A DNA stretch of 64,000 nt from Cladosporium sp. IMV 00045 (lineage: Eukaryota; Ascomycota; Dothideomycetes; Cladosporiales; Cladosporiaceae). Location of the stretch: positions 1 through 64,000 of the forward strand of contig MSJI02000848.1 of NCBI GenBank assembly GCA_001931905.2, read 5' to 3'. The first letter of the stretch is position 1. Each line of letters starts with the position of its first letter. Made by a program: the position numbers and the translations under genes. Shown in pieces: positions 33,101 through 42,706 of this stretch. The notes beneath the pieces were generated by a model. It was not told where the DNA came from, did no database searches, and was given only the letters and a program-made list of their open reading frames with translations.

Positions 33101-36100
33101 TCGAGTTCATCGTCATCCGATTCGCTTTCTTCGTCTGACGACACCATGACATTCTGACCTTTGAGCGTGTGATCCTTGCCCATGTCACCAAGACCAGCGA
33201 CGCCTGAACCAGCACCAACGCCCTTGGCTTTGGCTAATGCCGCGGCCTTTGCTTTGTCGGCTTCTTCCTTGGCCTTTTTACGCTTCGCCAGGAAGTCATT
33301 CGGTGCTTCGCGGACCTGCGTAGGACGCACAGGCGGAACAGCCTTCTTGTTCGCCAGTTCCTGGCGTTTCTTCCATGCGTCGGCAGTAGTCGAAACAGAT
33401 GAGTTGAGCTTCTTGACTTCGCTTGCACTGGGTGCAGAAGAGAGCTTGCTCTTTGCAGCTGATTTGCCCCATGCATCGAGGTCGATAGCTCCAGGCTTCT
33501 TCGTCTTGGTGGCCTCGATCGGAGTGGCAGAGCGGCTGCTGTCTCTACTGTCCCTGCCGGAAGCCCATTTTTGCAATGAACTTTGCTTCATCTGTTGTGG
33601 TGTATCGGCATCTGCACCTGAAGGCGACGAGGCTGTTCCTACGTGTTTGTCAAACGCTCTCTGGATCTTGGCTTTCTGGTTCATGCTGAGTTTTGTCTTG
33701 GTTTTGTTGGAAATAACATTGTCAAGGCTTTGCGCGGCGTCTTCCACGATTTCAATGCCGACTTCCTCAAGACGGAGGAGCATCTTTGTGGTCAAATTCA
33801 CAGCCTTCTCCACTAGGTAATCGTCGCGTAGGCGGAGCCATTTAGTGATGCTCGTGAACGTGGACTTTGGAAACTCGAGTAATTTCTTGCCGACGACTAA
33901 GGTTTCTGACTCCGAGTTGAAGGCAACCTTCAATGTGTTGGCGATGACAGAGTATTGGTCGAAGGCTAGCTCAGCAAAGTCCATAGTGTCACGACAGAAC
34001 TGCTGCATGAGCTGCTTGTCGTGCCCAAGGTTGCTCCAGGGTTCTGTCTGCTCGAAGATGACATTCAGCGTCATCCATGTAAGCTGCCAGAACGATTCCA
34101 AAGACCGAACATCACGATCGCTGAACTCCTTGCCAGATCGGAGTATGCCATCCGAGCTATCGCACAAGCAGCTATAGAAGTCACTGCAGATCTTGAGGGC
34201 TCTCATGCTGGGCGCAAAGACTTTGGCTTTGGCGATGGCCTTCACAGCTGCAATGATGGCCTGGAGTGTCGTACTCGGGGCAAGCTTGAGCACATGCATG
34301 ATACTGTCACGTCTGCCATCCTCACCGCTGAGTGTCTTGAGCAAGTTCATCGCGGGATTTTGCAAACGATCGTCTCCACTGCACACAAGCGCAAGGATGC
34401 CGTTAGCACCGTCCTGTTCGCGGTACATCTCGACAAGTTGATCAGGAGTGAAAGCTTGTAAGCGGTCGAGCAGGTCGTCGGCGGCCATGGTAACGACGCG
34501 GTTGAAAGCCAGATTCCAGTCCTGGGCCTGCTTTGGCGCCGCTTGGACCTGTCGAGAGGCAAAGTTCTCGAGAGGAAGGAGGCCTTGAATGCCTGAAAGA
34601 ATCGCGATTGACATTGCAGCGTGTCCTGGTCGCACAGCTCGCATGCTCATTCTCCAGGTATCCAGGCTTGAGATGCCCAGCTCATGATCTAAGCCCTTCG
34701 TTTGGGCGATCAGGGCACGGTCGTACGTAAGGCTTTGCACGTCAATTGCAAGGGCCTCTTTGATGATCTTGAGACACAGGCCGTCGGTGATGTCGATACG
34801 CATCTCATCTTTCTCCTCAATCCCTTCGAGCTCTTCCATGATTAGAGGAGTGTGTTCCTTCGCGACGAGCTCCGCCATGTGCGTCAGCACCGGGCCGCCT
34901 CTCACGTTCGTACGCAAGCTCTCGAGAGCTTCAGCCAGACATCGCAGCCCTTTTCTCCATGTCGCGCTACGGGCATAGTTTGAGTACTGTGTACCTTGGC
35001 ATCGCTTGAAGAGCTGGTCAAGTAAAGCACGAACAGGCGGTACTAAGTTCGCTGGTTTGATCGATTTGATGAAGGGGGAAAGCCAGGCCAGCTTCTCCTC
35101 CTCTAGCCTCAGCGGTTCCGTTTCATCCGTGATTTTGAGCAGCTTCTCCACTGTCGGTGATTTGAAGAACTGCTCGATCATTTGCTGAGGCGTACATGCG
35201 CCGAATGCATCCCAGAAGTCGCTGGGACTGATTTCGAGAAGCACCTTGAAGCTGGCCGTAAGGTCGTCAAAGTGCGCTCCATCAACCTGGAAGTGTTCCA
35301 GTGCCATCGTGTAGAGGTTCACGTTCATAGCTCGGAGGTGATTGGTAATCACATCCTTGGTGAGCTTTTGGAGGATAAGTCGCGTTCCTCTCCAGAACTG
35401 AGGAAGGAACTTGTGGTCGAGGAAAGCTATGTGAACACGAGCGAGAGCTTGCTCCAAGGAAGGCTTGACCCCGTATTCGAACTCCGCTCCAGAGAGTTGT
35501 CGCTTGATACTGCTGAAGTTCTTTGATGCCCATGCCGAGCGATCTGCGTTGGAGCTATACAAGAAGAAAGCCATACCCGGGGCATAGCTAGGCAGCTTGA
35601 TCTTCTTTTTGCTTTGCACCAAGGCAAAAGGCTTGTCGAAGTGTTGGCGCAGTTCATCCTCGTCCTGAAGGTACGGCAAACAGTTGAGTGCTTCAAACAA
35701 CGCATACATCCCAACGTCTCCAGCAGCAGCAATGTTTCTCTGCTCTGGAGGCAGATCGAGCAACATCTCTGTCGCAGAGTCTAGGCCAGCACTGATTCTT
35801 TGAATGTTCATCTCATCAAAGCGGCGCATGAACTGGTCAACCTCATCCGAAGCGTACTCCGACTCGAGGCTGGTCTTCAGTTGACTACGGCTCCGATGGA
35901 ACACACGAATGCAGATGTCACAGCGGGTGAGCTGCTTGCACAGGCTTTCCTTGAGATTGTTCTGGTATACCTGTGCTTCGCCGCCATCGAATGCTAGAAT
36001 TGTGCAAGCATCCAACACTTTTGATGTCCTACTTTGCGCCTCTTCAACCTTGGATTGTCGAGTCTCCTCTTCCTTCACTTCGCTCGAAGGAAGTCCCTGC

Positions 36101-36213
36101 ACATCTTCATCGTAGTATACCGCACCGTCGTCAGACCCATAGCGGGGGCAAAACCAGTGGACGTCTTCGTCCAGAGAAGTTATGTCTTGGACCTTTTGGA
36201 CCAGCTCGGCCAT
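30172..36213 (-). CDS. SEN1: RNA/DNA helicase SEN1
   Basis: A single 6-kb exon encodes 2,013 residues. SEN1 is the superfamily 1B helicase that terminates non-coding and some coding RNA polymerase II transcripts, resolves R-loops, and was first found through tRNA-splicing effects. The N-terminal 1,000 residues are helical (a SEN1 N-terminal domain starting MAELVQKVQDITSLDEDVHW), followed by a Lys-rich linker. The helicase core holds all motifs: IQGPPGSGKTKTIVAIVG (Walker A, about 1330), VIIDEAAQCVEMSSLIPLKY (about 1560), MVGDPKQLPPTVF, LLDTQYRMHPDIS, VGIITPYKSQLRALKERF, TTDAYQGRESEIIIFSCVRA and RRMNVGLTRAKSSLWVLGN. The C-terminal 250 residues are disordered and end in a basic cluster (RRKKPAANPFLERKR), a likely nuclear signal. 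Length matches fungal SEN1 (about 1,900-2,200). Confidence 0.96.
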   Translation of the reverse strand: MAELVQKVQDITSLDEDVHWFCPRYGSDDGAVYYDEDVQGLPSSEVKEEETRQSKVEEAQSRTSKVLDACTILAFDGGEAQVYQNNLKESLCKQLTRCDICIRVFHRSRSQLKTSLESEYASDEVDQFMRRFDEMNIQRISAGLDSATEMLLDLPPEQRNIAAAGDVGMYALFEALNCLPYLQDEDELRQHFDKPFALVQSKKKIKLPSYAPGMAFFLYSSNADRSAWASKNFSSIKRQLSGAEFEYGVKPSLEQALARVHIAFLDHKFLPQFWRGTRLILQKLTKDVITNHLRAMNVNLYTMALEHFQVDGAHFDDLTASFKVLLEISPSDFWDAFGACTPQQMIEQFFKSPTVEKLLKITDETEPLRLEEEKLAWLSPFIKSIKPANLVPPVRALLDQLFKRCQGTQYSNYARSATWRKGLRCLAEALESLRTNVRGGPVLTHMAELVAKEHTPLIMEELEGIEEKDEMRIDITDGLCLKIIKEALAIDVQSLTYDRALIAQTKGLDHELGISSLDTWRMSMRAVRPGHAAMSIAILSGIQGLLPLENFASRQVQAAPKQAQDWNLAFNRVVTMAADDLLDRLQAFTPDQLVEMYREQDGANGILALVCSGDDRLQNPAMNLLKTLSGEDGRRDSIMHVLKLAPSTTLQAIIAAVKAIAKAKVFAPSMRALKICSDFYSCLCDSSDGILRSGKEFSDRDVRSLESFWQLTWMTLNVIFEQTEPWSNLGHDKQLMQQFCRDTMDFAELAFDQYSVIANTLKVAFNSESETLVVGKKLLEFPKSTFTSITKWLRLRDDYLVEKAVNLTTKMLLRLEEVGIEIVEDAAQSLDNVISNKTKTKLSMNQKAKIQRAFDKHVGTASSPSGADADTPQQMKQSSLQKWASGRDSRDSSRSATPIEATKTKKPGAIDLDAWGKSAAKSKLSSAPSASEVKKLNSSVSTTADAWKKRQELANKKAVPPVRPTQVREAPNDFLAKRKKAKEEADKAKAAALAKAKGVGAGSGVAGLGDMGKDHTLKGQNVMVSSDEESESDDDELDNELFGGKIKDKKVSSRGLPNVDPNGAVGLKPEMKKGPTRIQRTQRSLKDMRARLAPDLTPLHRVMLRWEFFHEGDYPPGSNEHQFRQVSNTFLDPTTYQETFQPLLTLEAWQGMVKSREEESSKPYEIKVISRSNVDQFIEISSSVSHVDNRELKLQEGDIVLLSMAKKPTDDPKAPHCLARIHRVKRQKAHNEIVYQLTGGTIGPTLTPGVFVNGVKIQSITPLEREYGALQGLQYYDLCNQIVKAKPSPRINYSDKQIANLQDIYNVNRAQSEAINAALDNEGFSLIQGPPGSGKTKTIVAIVGGLLSNTLGSSVGSTRIAVPGQRNGDIGGASKKLLVCAPSNAAVDELVMRLKAGVKTKNGKEYPLNVVRIGRSDAINSTVKDVTMDELVAKQLGNSEQDNTQRQKNAELYKEHEKVSAELRDLYSKRDAGEVKGGERAELDSAIVAVRRKKNDLGIRIDNSKDQERQAGRENELNRKKAQQAVLDNAHVICATLSGSGHDMFQSLNIEFETVIIDEAAQCVEMSSLIPLKYGCVKCIMVGDPKQLPPTVFSKEAARFQYEQSLFVRMQNNFANEVHLLDTQYRMHPDISLFPSRTFYDGLLKDGDGMAGLRAQPWHKSALLAPYRFFDVKGQHSAAPKGHSLINLAEIDVAMALYTRLRSDFSGYDFTGRVGIITPYKSQLRALKERFASRFGNEVEDIIEFNTTDAYQGRESEIIIFSCVRASPAGGIGFLQDIRRMNVGLTRAKSSLWVLGNSDSLVRGRYWKMLVEDAQARDSYTTGNVMGMLQKPSSAFPASGLNTKSMMDVDSHKPQMQIGENSRTPSEQPSRQSSVSGTERPKPSTTPQPPVKPEAESTRMEGVTYRFQDRVVNNKKRPASDSGSESAARPRVGSSKPSEDVDMTDAEASAPSANIPASLDGTVSRDETPLSDKEKASTRVNGEGKTKKAPTVPPPAPVRRKKPAANPFLERKR

Positions 36214-38335
36214 GCTGAGTGGCTCAAGGGTGACTCCACGCCCAGTGGTATCTCTCGTGGGCGCTTCGTGTAGTAGTGGATGTTGTGGTGATTGTCAGTT
36301 TGTAGTGGGTTCAGTTTCGGGGTTGGTGTTGTGGAAGTGGTGCTTTGGTCGAGGTGAAGGATTGGGAGAGTGCCTTTTGAATTACTTCATGCACTCGTCA
36401 CATGGAAGAGACAGCGGTGAGTGAACTAGGGTTGTAGTCACGTTCCAGTGGCTTGTGAATGTGGTTTAGAGAGCGTCCGGTAAGTGAAGCATGTGGCTGC
36501 CGCGAAAATGAGGGATCGGGCAAAGAATATATGTAGCCTGTCGTAACGCCGAGCTAATGCAAGAAACGTGAGAAAGCAGGTTCGCTGACCTGAGCTTGGT
36601 GGTAGAAGAAAGAAAGTATTTGTTGGTTGGTGATATTGAATGTTTGTACTGGAAGCTTGAGGAGATTCTCAAATGATGGATGCTTGCAATGATGCTGCCA
36701 CTTCCACTTCCGGAAGCCGGGCGTTCCTCCGCGCCGACACGCGATTTCGCGTCAAAATTGAAAGCTAATCTCGCAATTCAACCATACTTTCTAAGCGCCG
36801 ACTACCTAGGTATTGAGATAATAATATTACATTTGCATGCCCAGGAAAGATCACCGTGAGAAGCATGAACTATCTCATGAAGGAGAAAAATTGAGTCACA
36901 TGAATATATCTTCGCGATCTTACAAACTTCAACATTACATCCCCTGCGCTTACTCACTTTCTCAGCTCGCTATGGAGCTGCGCTCGATGTACTTCCCAGC
37001 GGAAATCATTTCGCCTCTGAAGCCTCACTGAAGGCCATTTGCTGTTGGGCTTAATGTTAAGGTGGCGATTGAGGTTGAGACAGTAACGAGAATCTTGGAA
37101 TTCATCAATCAGCTTGCATCACAGAAGCCAAGGCAATATCACGAAATTTGAGAAAACCATTGTAGGTGGTGAAGCGAAACGGGCGAACAAGCTTTGTTCA
37201 TCTTTCTTACACCTCAATCCTTACGGAATAGAGATCTTAGATTGAAAAGGTAGTGATTTAAATCCTACTAACAAAGGGTTGCCGTTGGAATGTGAGTGTT
37301 GAATAGCTACGTGTGTACTACAAGAAGTGCGTAGAACTCGCAATCAGACATACTCTGAGATGCAATCCATAAGTTACATCACCAAACGAAAACTCCAACA
37401 GCGCGATGCAAGTGTGAAAGCAGTCATTCCCCAGTAGTCGAACAGTCTCGTGGTAGGTGTAGCACTGCGTCTTACGCACTGAGTGACCCGCAGCTTGATA
37501 TTCAGTATTCTGTGGTACTTGGATACAACTACTTGTCTGCCTTACGACTTCGAAGGACCGGTGAAGCGTCAGCCTAAAGCCAAGCGTAAGCCGCGTAGGA
37601 AAATATCACTACAGAACAGACCACTTCGTTGAAGGCAGATCTTAAAATTGACAGGTGAATGAAGTTCGAGCCCCTTGTCTCTTGCTGACGGCAACACCAT
37701 GTCGCTAGCCACATGGTAGTGAAACAGTCAGCCAGTTCATTCAGCTGAGAAGCGGATGAGAACTCGTAATCGATCACTGCATCAATCACCTTTAAATGGC
37801 CAGCAGCCATGCGCCAACTTTGCACACGAGACTTGACTCCAACGCCCGTTGTGTGGATCCCACATATTCGCGAGAGTCTGGTTCCCCATGTGCCATCGAA
37901 CTTCTCAACAAAAACACAGCAAGGCCAATCAAGAGCAGACCTTGATAGCGAATTGATCAAAAGGATACATGAGATTTCACAGCTTTCCAACGCATCTAAT
38001 CTCGCAATTGCATTTTCTCTTTAGGCGCTTGGATTGTTGTCCGATATCGATACAGGTCGGATCATTGAGATTACATATGTGACTCCAAGTGGATAGTTCA
38101 AATAGCTTCATCACCGCATGTCCTTACGTTTCTGTCTGGCATGATGTCAATCGTCCATCATCCCGCAAAACCTTTGAAATGCCCTGGCACCCTTGAACCT
38201 GCACGGCACGCAATTTAACAATCGCACTTTGCCTGACAGCGATACTCTTGGATGGGTATTGATGTGTACCTAGTCAAAAGAGTTCAAAAGAATGGTAGGA
38301 CTCGTTGATTTTCGATGCTTGACTGTTATAACCCT
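36214..38335. other. SEN1 upstream region and AT-richer spacer
   Basis: The first 500 bp should be the SEN1 promoter. From about 36,780 the base composition drops to AT-richer sequence with frequent stops. A minus-strand frame at 37574-37990 (138 codons, ATG start, with DYEFSSASQLNELADCF) is the longest here, but I do not recognise it and no flanking exon is evident. The spacer ends at the inverted-repeat element at 38336. Confidence 0.4.
36739..36752. promoter_or_regulatory. Palindromic pair of ACGCG (MCB-like) motifs
   Basis: The sequence ACGCGATTTCGCGT has six-base arms (ACGCGA and TCGCGT) around a TT, about 530 bp upstream of the SEN1 start. ACGCG is the core of the MluI cell-cycle box bound by MBF-type factors in fungi. 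A role here is inference only; one palindrome can arise by chance. Confidence 0.3.
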
Positions 38336-38620
38336 CTGCAAAATGTCTGGTGCAAGTGGGTCTGCCGGGAGGTAATGGATTTTACTGGATTTTGCGACTA
38401 TCGAACGCCTAAAAGGAGCTCCTTACTTAGTTTCAAAGGTCTATAGAGACTATATAGTCTTAAAAACTTAGTGAGATACTACTTAAGCTTACTGCTTTAC
38501 TTAGATACCTTTTTTAGAGAGCAAAACTAAATATATATATCCATTTACGGGTATCCGACCAAATTCTGGCTCAAAACTGGCTCGAATTTGTGTACCCCAC
38601 TTGCACACGACATTTTGCAG
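38336..38620. mobile_element. MITE-like element with 25-bp terminal inverted repeats
   Basis: The left end 38336-38360 (CTGCAAAATGTCTGGTGCAA plus GTGGG) and the right end 38596-38620, read on the other strand, agree at 23 of 25 positions. The two differing positions are adjacent (TG versus GT). The 285-bp unit has no coding capacity, and its middle (38,400-38,560) is AT-rich with TATATA runs, as in RIP-degraded fungal repeats. No clear target-site duplication is visible at these borders; short TATA sequence lies just outside both ends, so the true ends may be a few bases further out. Known: fungal MITEs are short non-autonomous DNA transposon derivatives with such ends. No other copy was seen in this window. 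Confidence 0.6.
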
Positions 38621-38922
38621 GTGATTGTATAAACGAGCGAGGGAAAGTCATGGCTCGCCAAGAATCCTCCACGCAATGAACGAGCTGCGTCGTACTGCTG
38701 CGCGTTGTCATAATCGTCGACCTAATCCGCCAATGGTTGCACTTTGCCTTCAACATCTGCCGCTTGAAAGCTGCTTTTGCTTCTCGCCGCGGCCACTGTA
38801 CCTGCTACAGCAACTACATCGCCTCCATCGCCAAACCTTCTGTCAGGGTGAACTTGATCCCGACCCAACTTCCTGCTCACGCGGAAGCTCTTGCGACCGC
38901 CGAAGGGTATGACTTGATTGAT

Positions 38923-39916
38923 TCATCTCACTACTCGGTCATCTGCGAGTTTAGACTCGTGAAGCAACCTCTCGAGCACGGCGTGGTGTTCACCAACCCA
39001 ATTCGAGGCCTCAGTGAGCTTGTATAAGTTCGGGAGGACAAAGCTCGCCAAAGCGCACACGGCCGTAATGATGTAGACAAGAAGTATCGCAAGATTTCCG
39101 TTGTCATCGCGCATCTCGCCGATGTCTCTTGTGAAGATCAAGCCGTAGTAGATCCCAATTCCGATGAGAAGCCACGCGACCGAGAAGTTGAGGAGCTGGA
39201 CGGGTGCCACGAGTAAGAGTGCTGAGTGGAATGAGGGTATGTGGTTGAGTCTGAACGCTCGCAGTAAACCATCCAGCGAGTCTTCTGGAAACTGCATCTC
39301 CCGTGGAGCTTCGGGGTTGTGTGTACGGCATGCGTGAGACTTGAAATGTAATCGGGACCTCAACCGATGCCCGATCGACGCCCACCATGTAGAATGGACC
39401 CGTTCCGTGACCAGCCACTTTCTAACTTCCGCAGAAGTGTGCAGGTTGCCGAGCTTGACCTGGACGATGCAGGCAAAATACACGGACAATAGGCCCAAGA
39501 CCAGGCTGACAACAAATGAAGCATTAGAGGTCCAGTGGGTTTGTGTCAGGTTTGGTAATGACAATGCCGTGATCGCAATCTGTGCCACAATGGCACCCTA
39601 GCATCACAGTCAGCGATAGGTATTGACAATTACGACAACTTGGGTCAACACTCGCCGCCACAGCAATCATGCCGAGACTCGTAGCGAATGAGTCTCTGAT
39701 AACCCAGGCCTGGTCCATCTCTTCCGGTCGGGCAATCACATGGTTTCGCACTCGTGAAGTCACAGTCCGCGCCTGGAAGAAAAGTGTCCATAGCCAAGAT
39801 GTCTTCAGTAGCCCATAGTCCTTGTAATCAATCTGGATGGCTCGTGCAGATTGCTGTGCTGCTTCGGCAACTTCGGGGACAAGTGGGACATGAGTAAAAG
39901 CTTCGTTGACAGACAT
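38923..39916 (-). CDS. Fungal integral membrane protein of unknown function
   Basis: Two exons, 39916-39650 and 39597-38923, give 313 residues; the join reads MIAVAAS/GAIVAQIAITALS, making a continuous hydrophobic helix. The donor used (AGT/GTTGAC) is weak, while the acceptor (GATGCTAG) follows a GCTGAC branch-like site. Four hydrophobic segments are seen: the helix across the splice, FVVSLVLGLLSVYFACIVQV, LLNFSVAWLLIGIGIYYGLI, and LLVYIITAVCALASFVLPNL. The N-terminus is cytosolic-like (MSVNEAFTHVPLVPEVAEAA) with no signal peptide. The layout resembles poorly characterised ascomycete four-span proteins of variable gene regions; no function can be assigned. It is flanked by gene-poor, repeat-bearing DNA on both sides. 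Confidence 0.7.
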
Positions 39917-40028
39917 CTTGCAGAATTTAAGAGTAATGCCACGCCCGGTTCGTCTTGGCCGATTGTAGAGTCGCAGAGCTTGATCTTCTGCAACAGAGCG
40001 TAACGACGGGTCTTTATGATCAAGGTTG

Positions 40029-40067
40029 GGCTGAGCTGAGATGTATGGGATGAGCTGAGCTGAGCTG
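40029..40067. repeat. Short GAGCT tandem repeats
   Basis: GGCTGAGCTGAGATG followed by GATGAGCTGAGCTGAGCTGC forms an imperfect array of a 5-bp unit. It lies about 115 bp upstream of the four-span membrane protein start, in its leader or promoter. Confidence 0.7.
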
Positions 40068-40265
40068 CAAGTTCGCGAACCATGCGTTTGGTGGTCTGAG
40101 AGAGCTCAGGATCGCATTTGACCGAATGAAGGCGACGTTGATGTTGCCGCGCAGGCAAACCGCAATGTTCAACGTCGATTGGTTCTTCTCCCTGTGGATC
40201 TCGCCAGATGGCTGGCCAGGTGCGCTGACACCAACACAGCTGTCCTCGAACAGAGAGCGTGGAGG

Positions 40266-40366
40266 CTCTGACATCGCGTACACCGCGTACTTAGAACAAT
40301 GTAACAAGTAGGGTAGAGACTCTGATATCGCGTACACCGCGGTCTTAGAACCAATGTAACAAGTAG
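40266..40366. repeat. Two direct copies of a 46-47 bp unit
   Basis: Copy 1 (40266-40311) and copy 2 (40320-40366) both begin CTCTGA-ATCGCGTACACCGC and end AATGTAACAAGTAG, with only a few substitutions and one or two single-base indels between them, and an 8-bp spacer. The unit is not obviously coding. The near identity suggests a recent local duplication. Confidence 0.85.
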
Positions 40367-41254
40367 ATGAGTCCACGCTGCGAAGATTTGCGGGCTATCG
40401 TCCTAAGAGAATGCTGCGTCGCGTCGAACCAGACTGCGCTGATATACTCGTGCATTACAGGGGAGTAACGTTTGTCCTGGTGGAACAACGTCAGTATTGA
40501 TGTCCAACGACCTTGGTACAATGAAATACCGCAAACCATGTCAACGATCTTACTTGCCTTGATGCCTGCTAATGTACAGTACCCATCCCGTCAGCTGATT
40601 TCCAACATCACAGGCTACTTGCTGCCTCTTCTCCCCTCACGTTCCATGCCCATCAATATGCGTATCCATTATTGCTGAATAAGAGGCAATAGGTGTATGG
40701 ATTGCAGAGGATATTAGTATAATGCGTCCTTTCGAATTAGGTCGGGCCGACTTCTGAATATCTAGTGAGAGAGGAACCAAAAGAGTAACAAAAGAATAAC
40801 AAGGTAGAGAGGCGAAATGGAACAATTTGAGATGAGTTTCATTTCCTAATCATCTTCCGTGCCATCATTGATCCCGATTCGTGGGTATCTTTCGCGTTGC
40901 GTAAAAGACAGAAAAAAAAGATGCAATACTTCCACCCGCTTCTTTGCTTTCCGAACAATGCCACGCTGAAGAAAACCAGTCGCTCATTTGCTTGCAAACA
41001 ACTCCACCAGAACTTTTTCCAACAGTTTTTCGTCACCCAGAGAACTCCAGTAAGAAAAAGAAACGCCGTCGCTTTCGCCATCATGAAACGCCTCGCTTCG
41101 TGAGAGAAAACCCGAAAATGCCCCAGAAAGAAAAAGAAGAAAACACCAAGAAGAAAACCGAGGACCAGTAATCCAGGAATCCCCAGAAATGCGGAGAACC
41201 AAAAAAGCAGACAGCCAAGCCGCAAAAGAAAGCTCTTTTCACACATCCAAGAAC

Positions 41255-42706
41255 TCACATAGCCACCCACCCCCTCTCAGCGGCTCCCAAAAACTCATTC
41301 TCCCACACAGCGACCCAGCCCTCTTCCTCCTTCCCATAATACCCACTGCTCCCATAAGGGCCCTTAGAGCTCGGCTCGCGCCCGTGACCAGGCCATTGGC
41401 CACCGCTCGAAAGCTCCGCAAGGCTGAAATCGCCATGAACGAGACGCTTCTCGGGCTCGAAAATGCACCCGGCGAAGAAGAGCTCGATGCGCAGCTGGCG
41501 GCGAACGCGGGCGCGTGCGGCGATGAGATCACGCGCGGATTCGAGGACGCGAGCGAGGTGTTCGGCGCGCACGGCGGGCGGGGTGGAGGGGTTCAGGCCG
41601 CAGATGTCCGTGAAGCGGATTTGCAGGTCGCCGGTCCAGGGGACGTCGTGCAGGGCGAAGACGGAGGGGCACATGGTGGGGATGCTGACGGAGAGGTCGC
41701 GCATGCGCGGAAGCGTGGTCATGAGTTCGCAGATGTGCTCGCCGGACTCGAGGTCGCCGGGGTAGGGGTGGTAGAAGCCGTCGCTGGAGCGGGGGGAGTG
41801 TTCGAGGACTTCGAGGGTGAAGCGGGAGGCTTTGACGAGGTTGAGGAGGCCGGCGACGGAGACGGTGCTGATGTTGGTCAGGTCGAGGTGTTTGAGTTGA
41901 GTGGCGGTTTGGGCGATGGTGGTGAGATCGTCGTCCGAGACGGGTTTGTGAAGAGTGTTGCCGAAGATTTTCAGACGGCGAAGAGCGGAGAAGTCGACTC
42001 GGCTGTCCTCAAGCGGGTTGGGTGTGTCGTCTTCTTCGAGAGCCCTGGCTTGCTCAGAAGGAAGGCAAATTCCCTGAATTTCAAGTGAGTAAAGAGCCTT
42101 GCCGACGCCGGTGTTGACGTTTAGGAGATCGACCCAGTCCTCGGCAGTGCCGCGTCGAAGAACCGTCCAGGGAACGCTGAGAAGCTCCAGGTTGGGGCAG
42201 TTGGAGATGATGGAAAGGATGTATCGATCGGTTTCGGCCGCGTAGAATCCGTTAAACCATAGGCGACGAACGTGTTGCGAGATCTCAGGTAGAAGGCTGA
42301 AAAGCGAATCGGTTTGCTTCAGGTTCAGGTAGGGGTCGCGGTAGACGGCGATTCCTCTCGGGTGGTCGATCAGTTCATAAAGACGGTAGCTCGGACGTCG
42401 CAGAGTCAAGTCTGCCCATCTCTCAGCACCTCGCCATCGTCGCTCAAAGACGTGCTCGATGTTGTAGGCGATCGCCCAGTCGTGCCATCGCGAGCAAACT
42501 TGACGAATGGATCGAGTGGCGTCCCAACGCAACGACTCGGCACTCAAAGGTCCACGCACATATTTGGTGAGTTTGGTGGATTTTTCGAGTGGAAGTGGAG
42601 CCTGACTGAGGCCGTAGGTGAATTTTTCGCCTTCGGCCTCGTTGATGCGAGCGGTGTGGAGGAGGATGTTGCTGAGGATCTCGTTCGGCAACTCGTGGAT
42701 ACGCAT
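41255..42706 (-). CDS. F-box protein with leucine-rich-repeat-like region
   Basis: One exon of 483 residues. The N-terminus MRIHELPNEILSNILLHTAR is a classical F-box opening (LPNEIL-x-IL), followed about 50 residues later by SIRQVCSRWHDWAIAYN, the usual second half. Downstream there are LRR-like lines: NCPNLELLSVPW, LRRLKIFGNTLH and TQLKHLDLTNIS. The protein should act as a substrate adaptor of an SCF ubiquitin ligase; its target is unknown. The C-terminal 60 residues are Gly/Ser-rich. Its promoter lies in a 2.4-kb spacer shared with the divergent cyclophilin gene. Confidence 0.85.
   Translation of the reverse strand: MRIHELPNEILSNILLHTARINEAEGEKFTYGLSQAPLPLEKSTKLTKYVRGPLSAESLRWDATRSIRQVCSRWHDWAIAYNIEHVFERRWRGAERWADLTLRRPSYRLYELIDHPRGIAVYRDPYLNLKQTDSLFSLLPEISQHVRRLWFNGFYAAETDRYILSIISNCPNLELLSVPWTVLRRGTAEDWVDLLNVNTGVGKALYSLEIQGICLPSEQARALEEDDTPNPLEDSRVDFSALRRLKIFGNTLHKPVSDDDLTTIAQTATQLKHLDLTNISTVSVAGLLNLVKASRFTLEVLEHSPRSSDGFYHPYPGDLESGEHICELMTTLPRMRDLSVSIPTMCPSVFALHDVPWTGDLQIRFTDICGLNPSTPPAVRAEHLARVLESARDLIAARARVRRQLRIELFFAGCIFEPEKRLVHGDFSLAELSSGGQWPGHGREPSSKGPYGSSGYYGKEEEGWVAVWENEFLGAAERGWVAM

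Larger units (their letters stand above)
39917..41254. other. Spacer with short repeats
   Basis: About 1.3 kb between two minus-strand genes. It contains GAGCTGAGCT-type repeats (40029-40067) and a 46-bp direct repeat (40266-40366), listed separately. The stretch from 40,890 to 41,250 is rich in AAGAAAAAG on the plus strand and is probably the 3' UTR of the F-box gene. No gene was recognised. Confidence 0.4.

Noticed and set aside
37655..37680. GTTCGAGCCCC resembling a tRNA B box
   Set aside because: No A box at the right distance and no foldable acceptor stem; no tRNA gene could be supported anywhere in the window.
41189..42088. 299-codon plus-strand frame
   Set aside because: Antisense to the F-box gene; Gly/Val/Asp/Glu-rich shadow translation.
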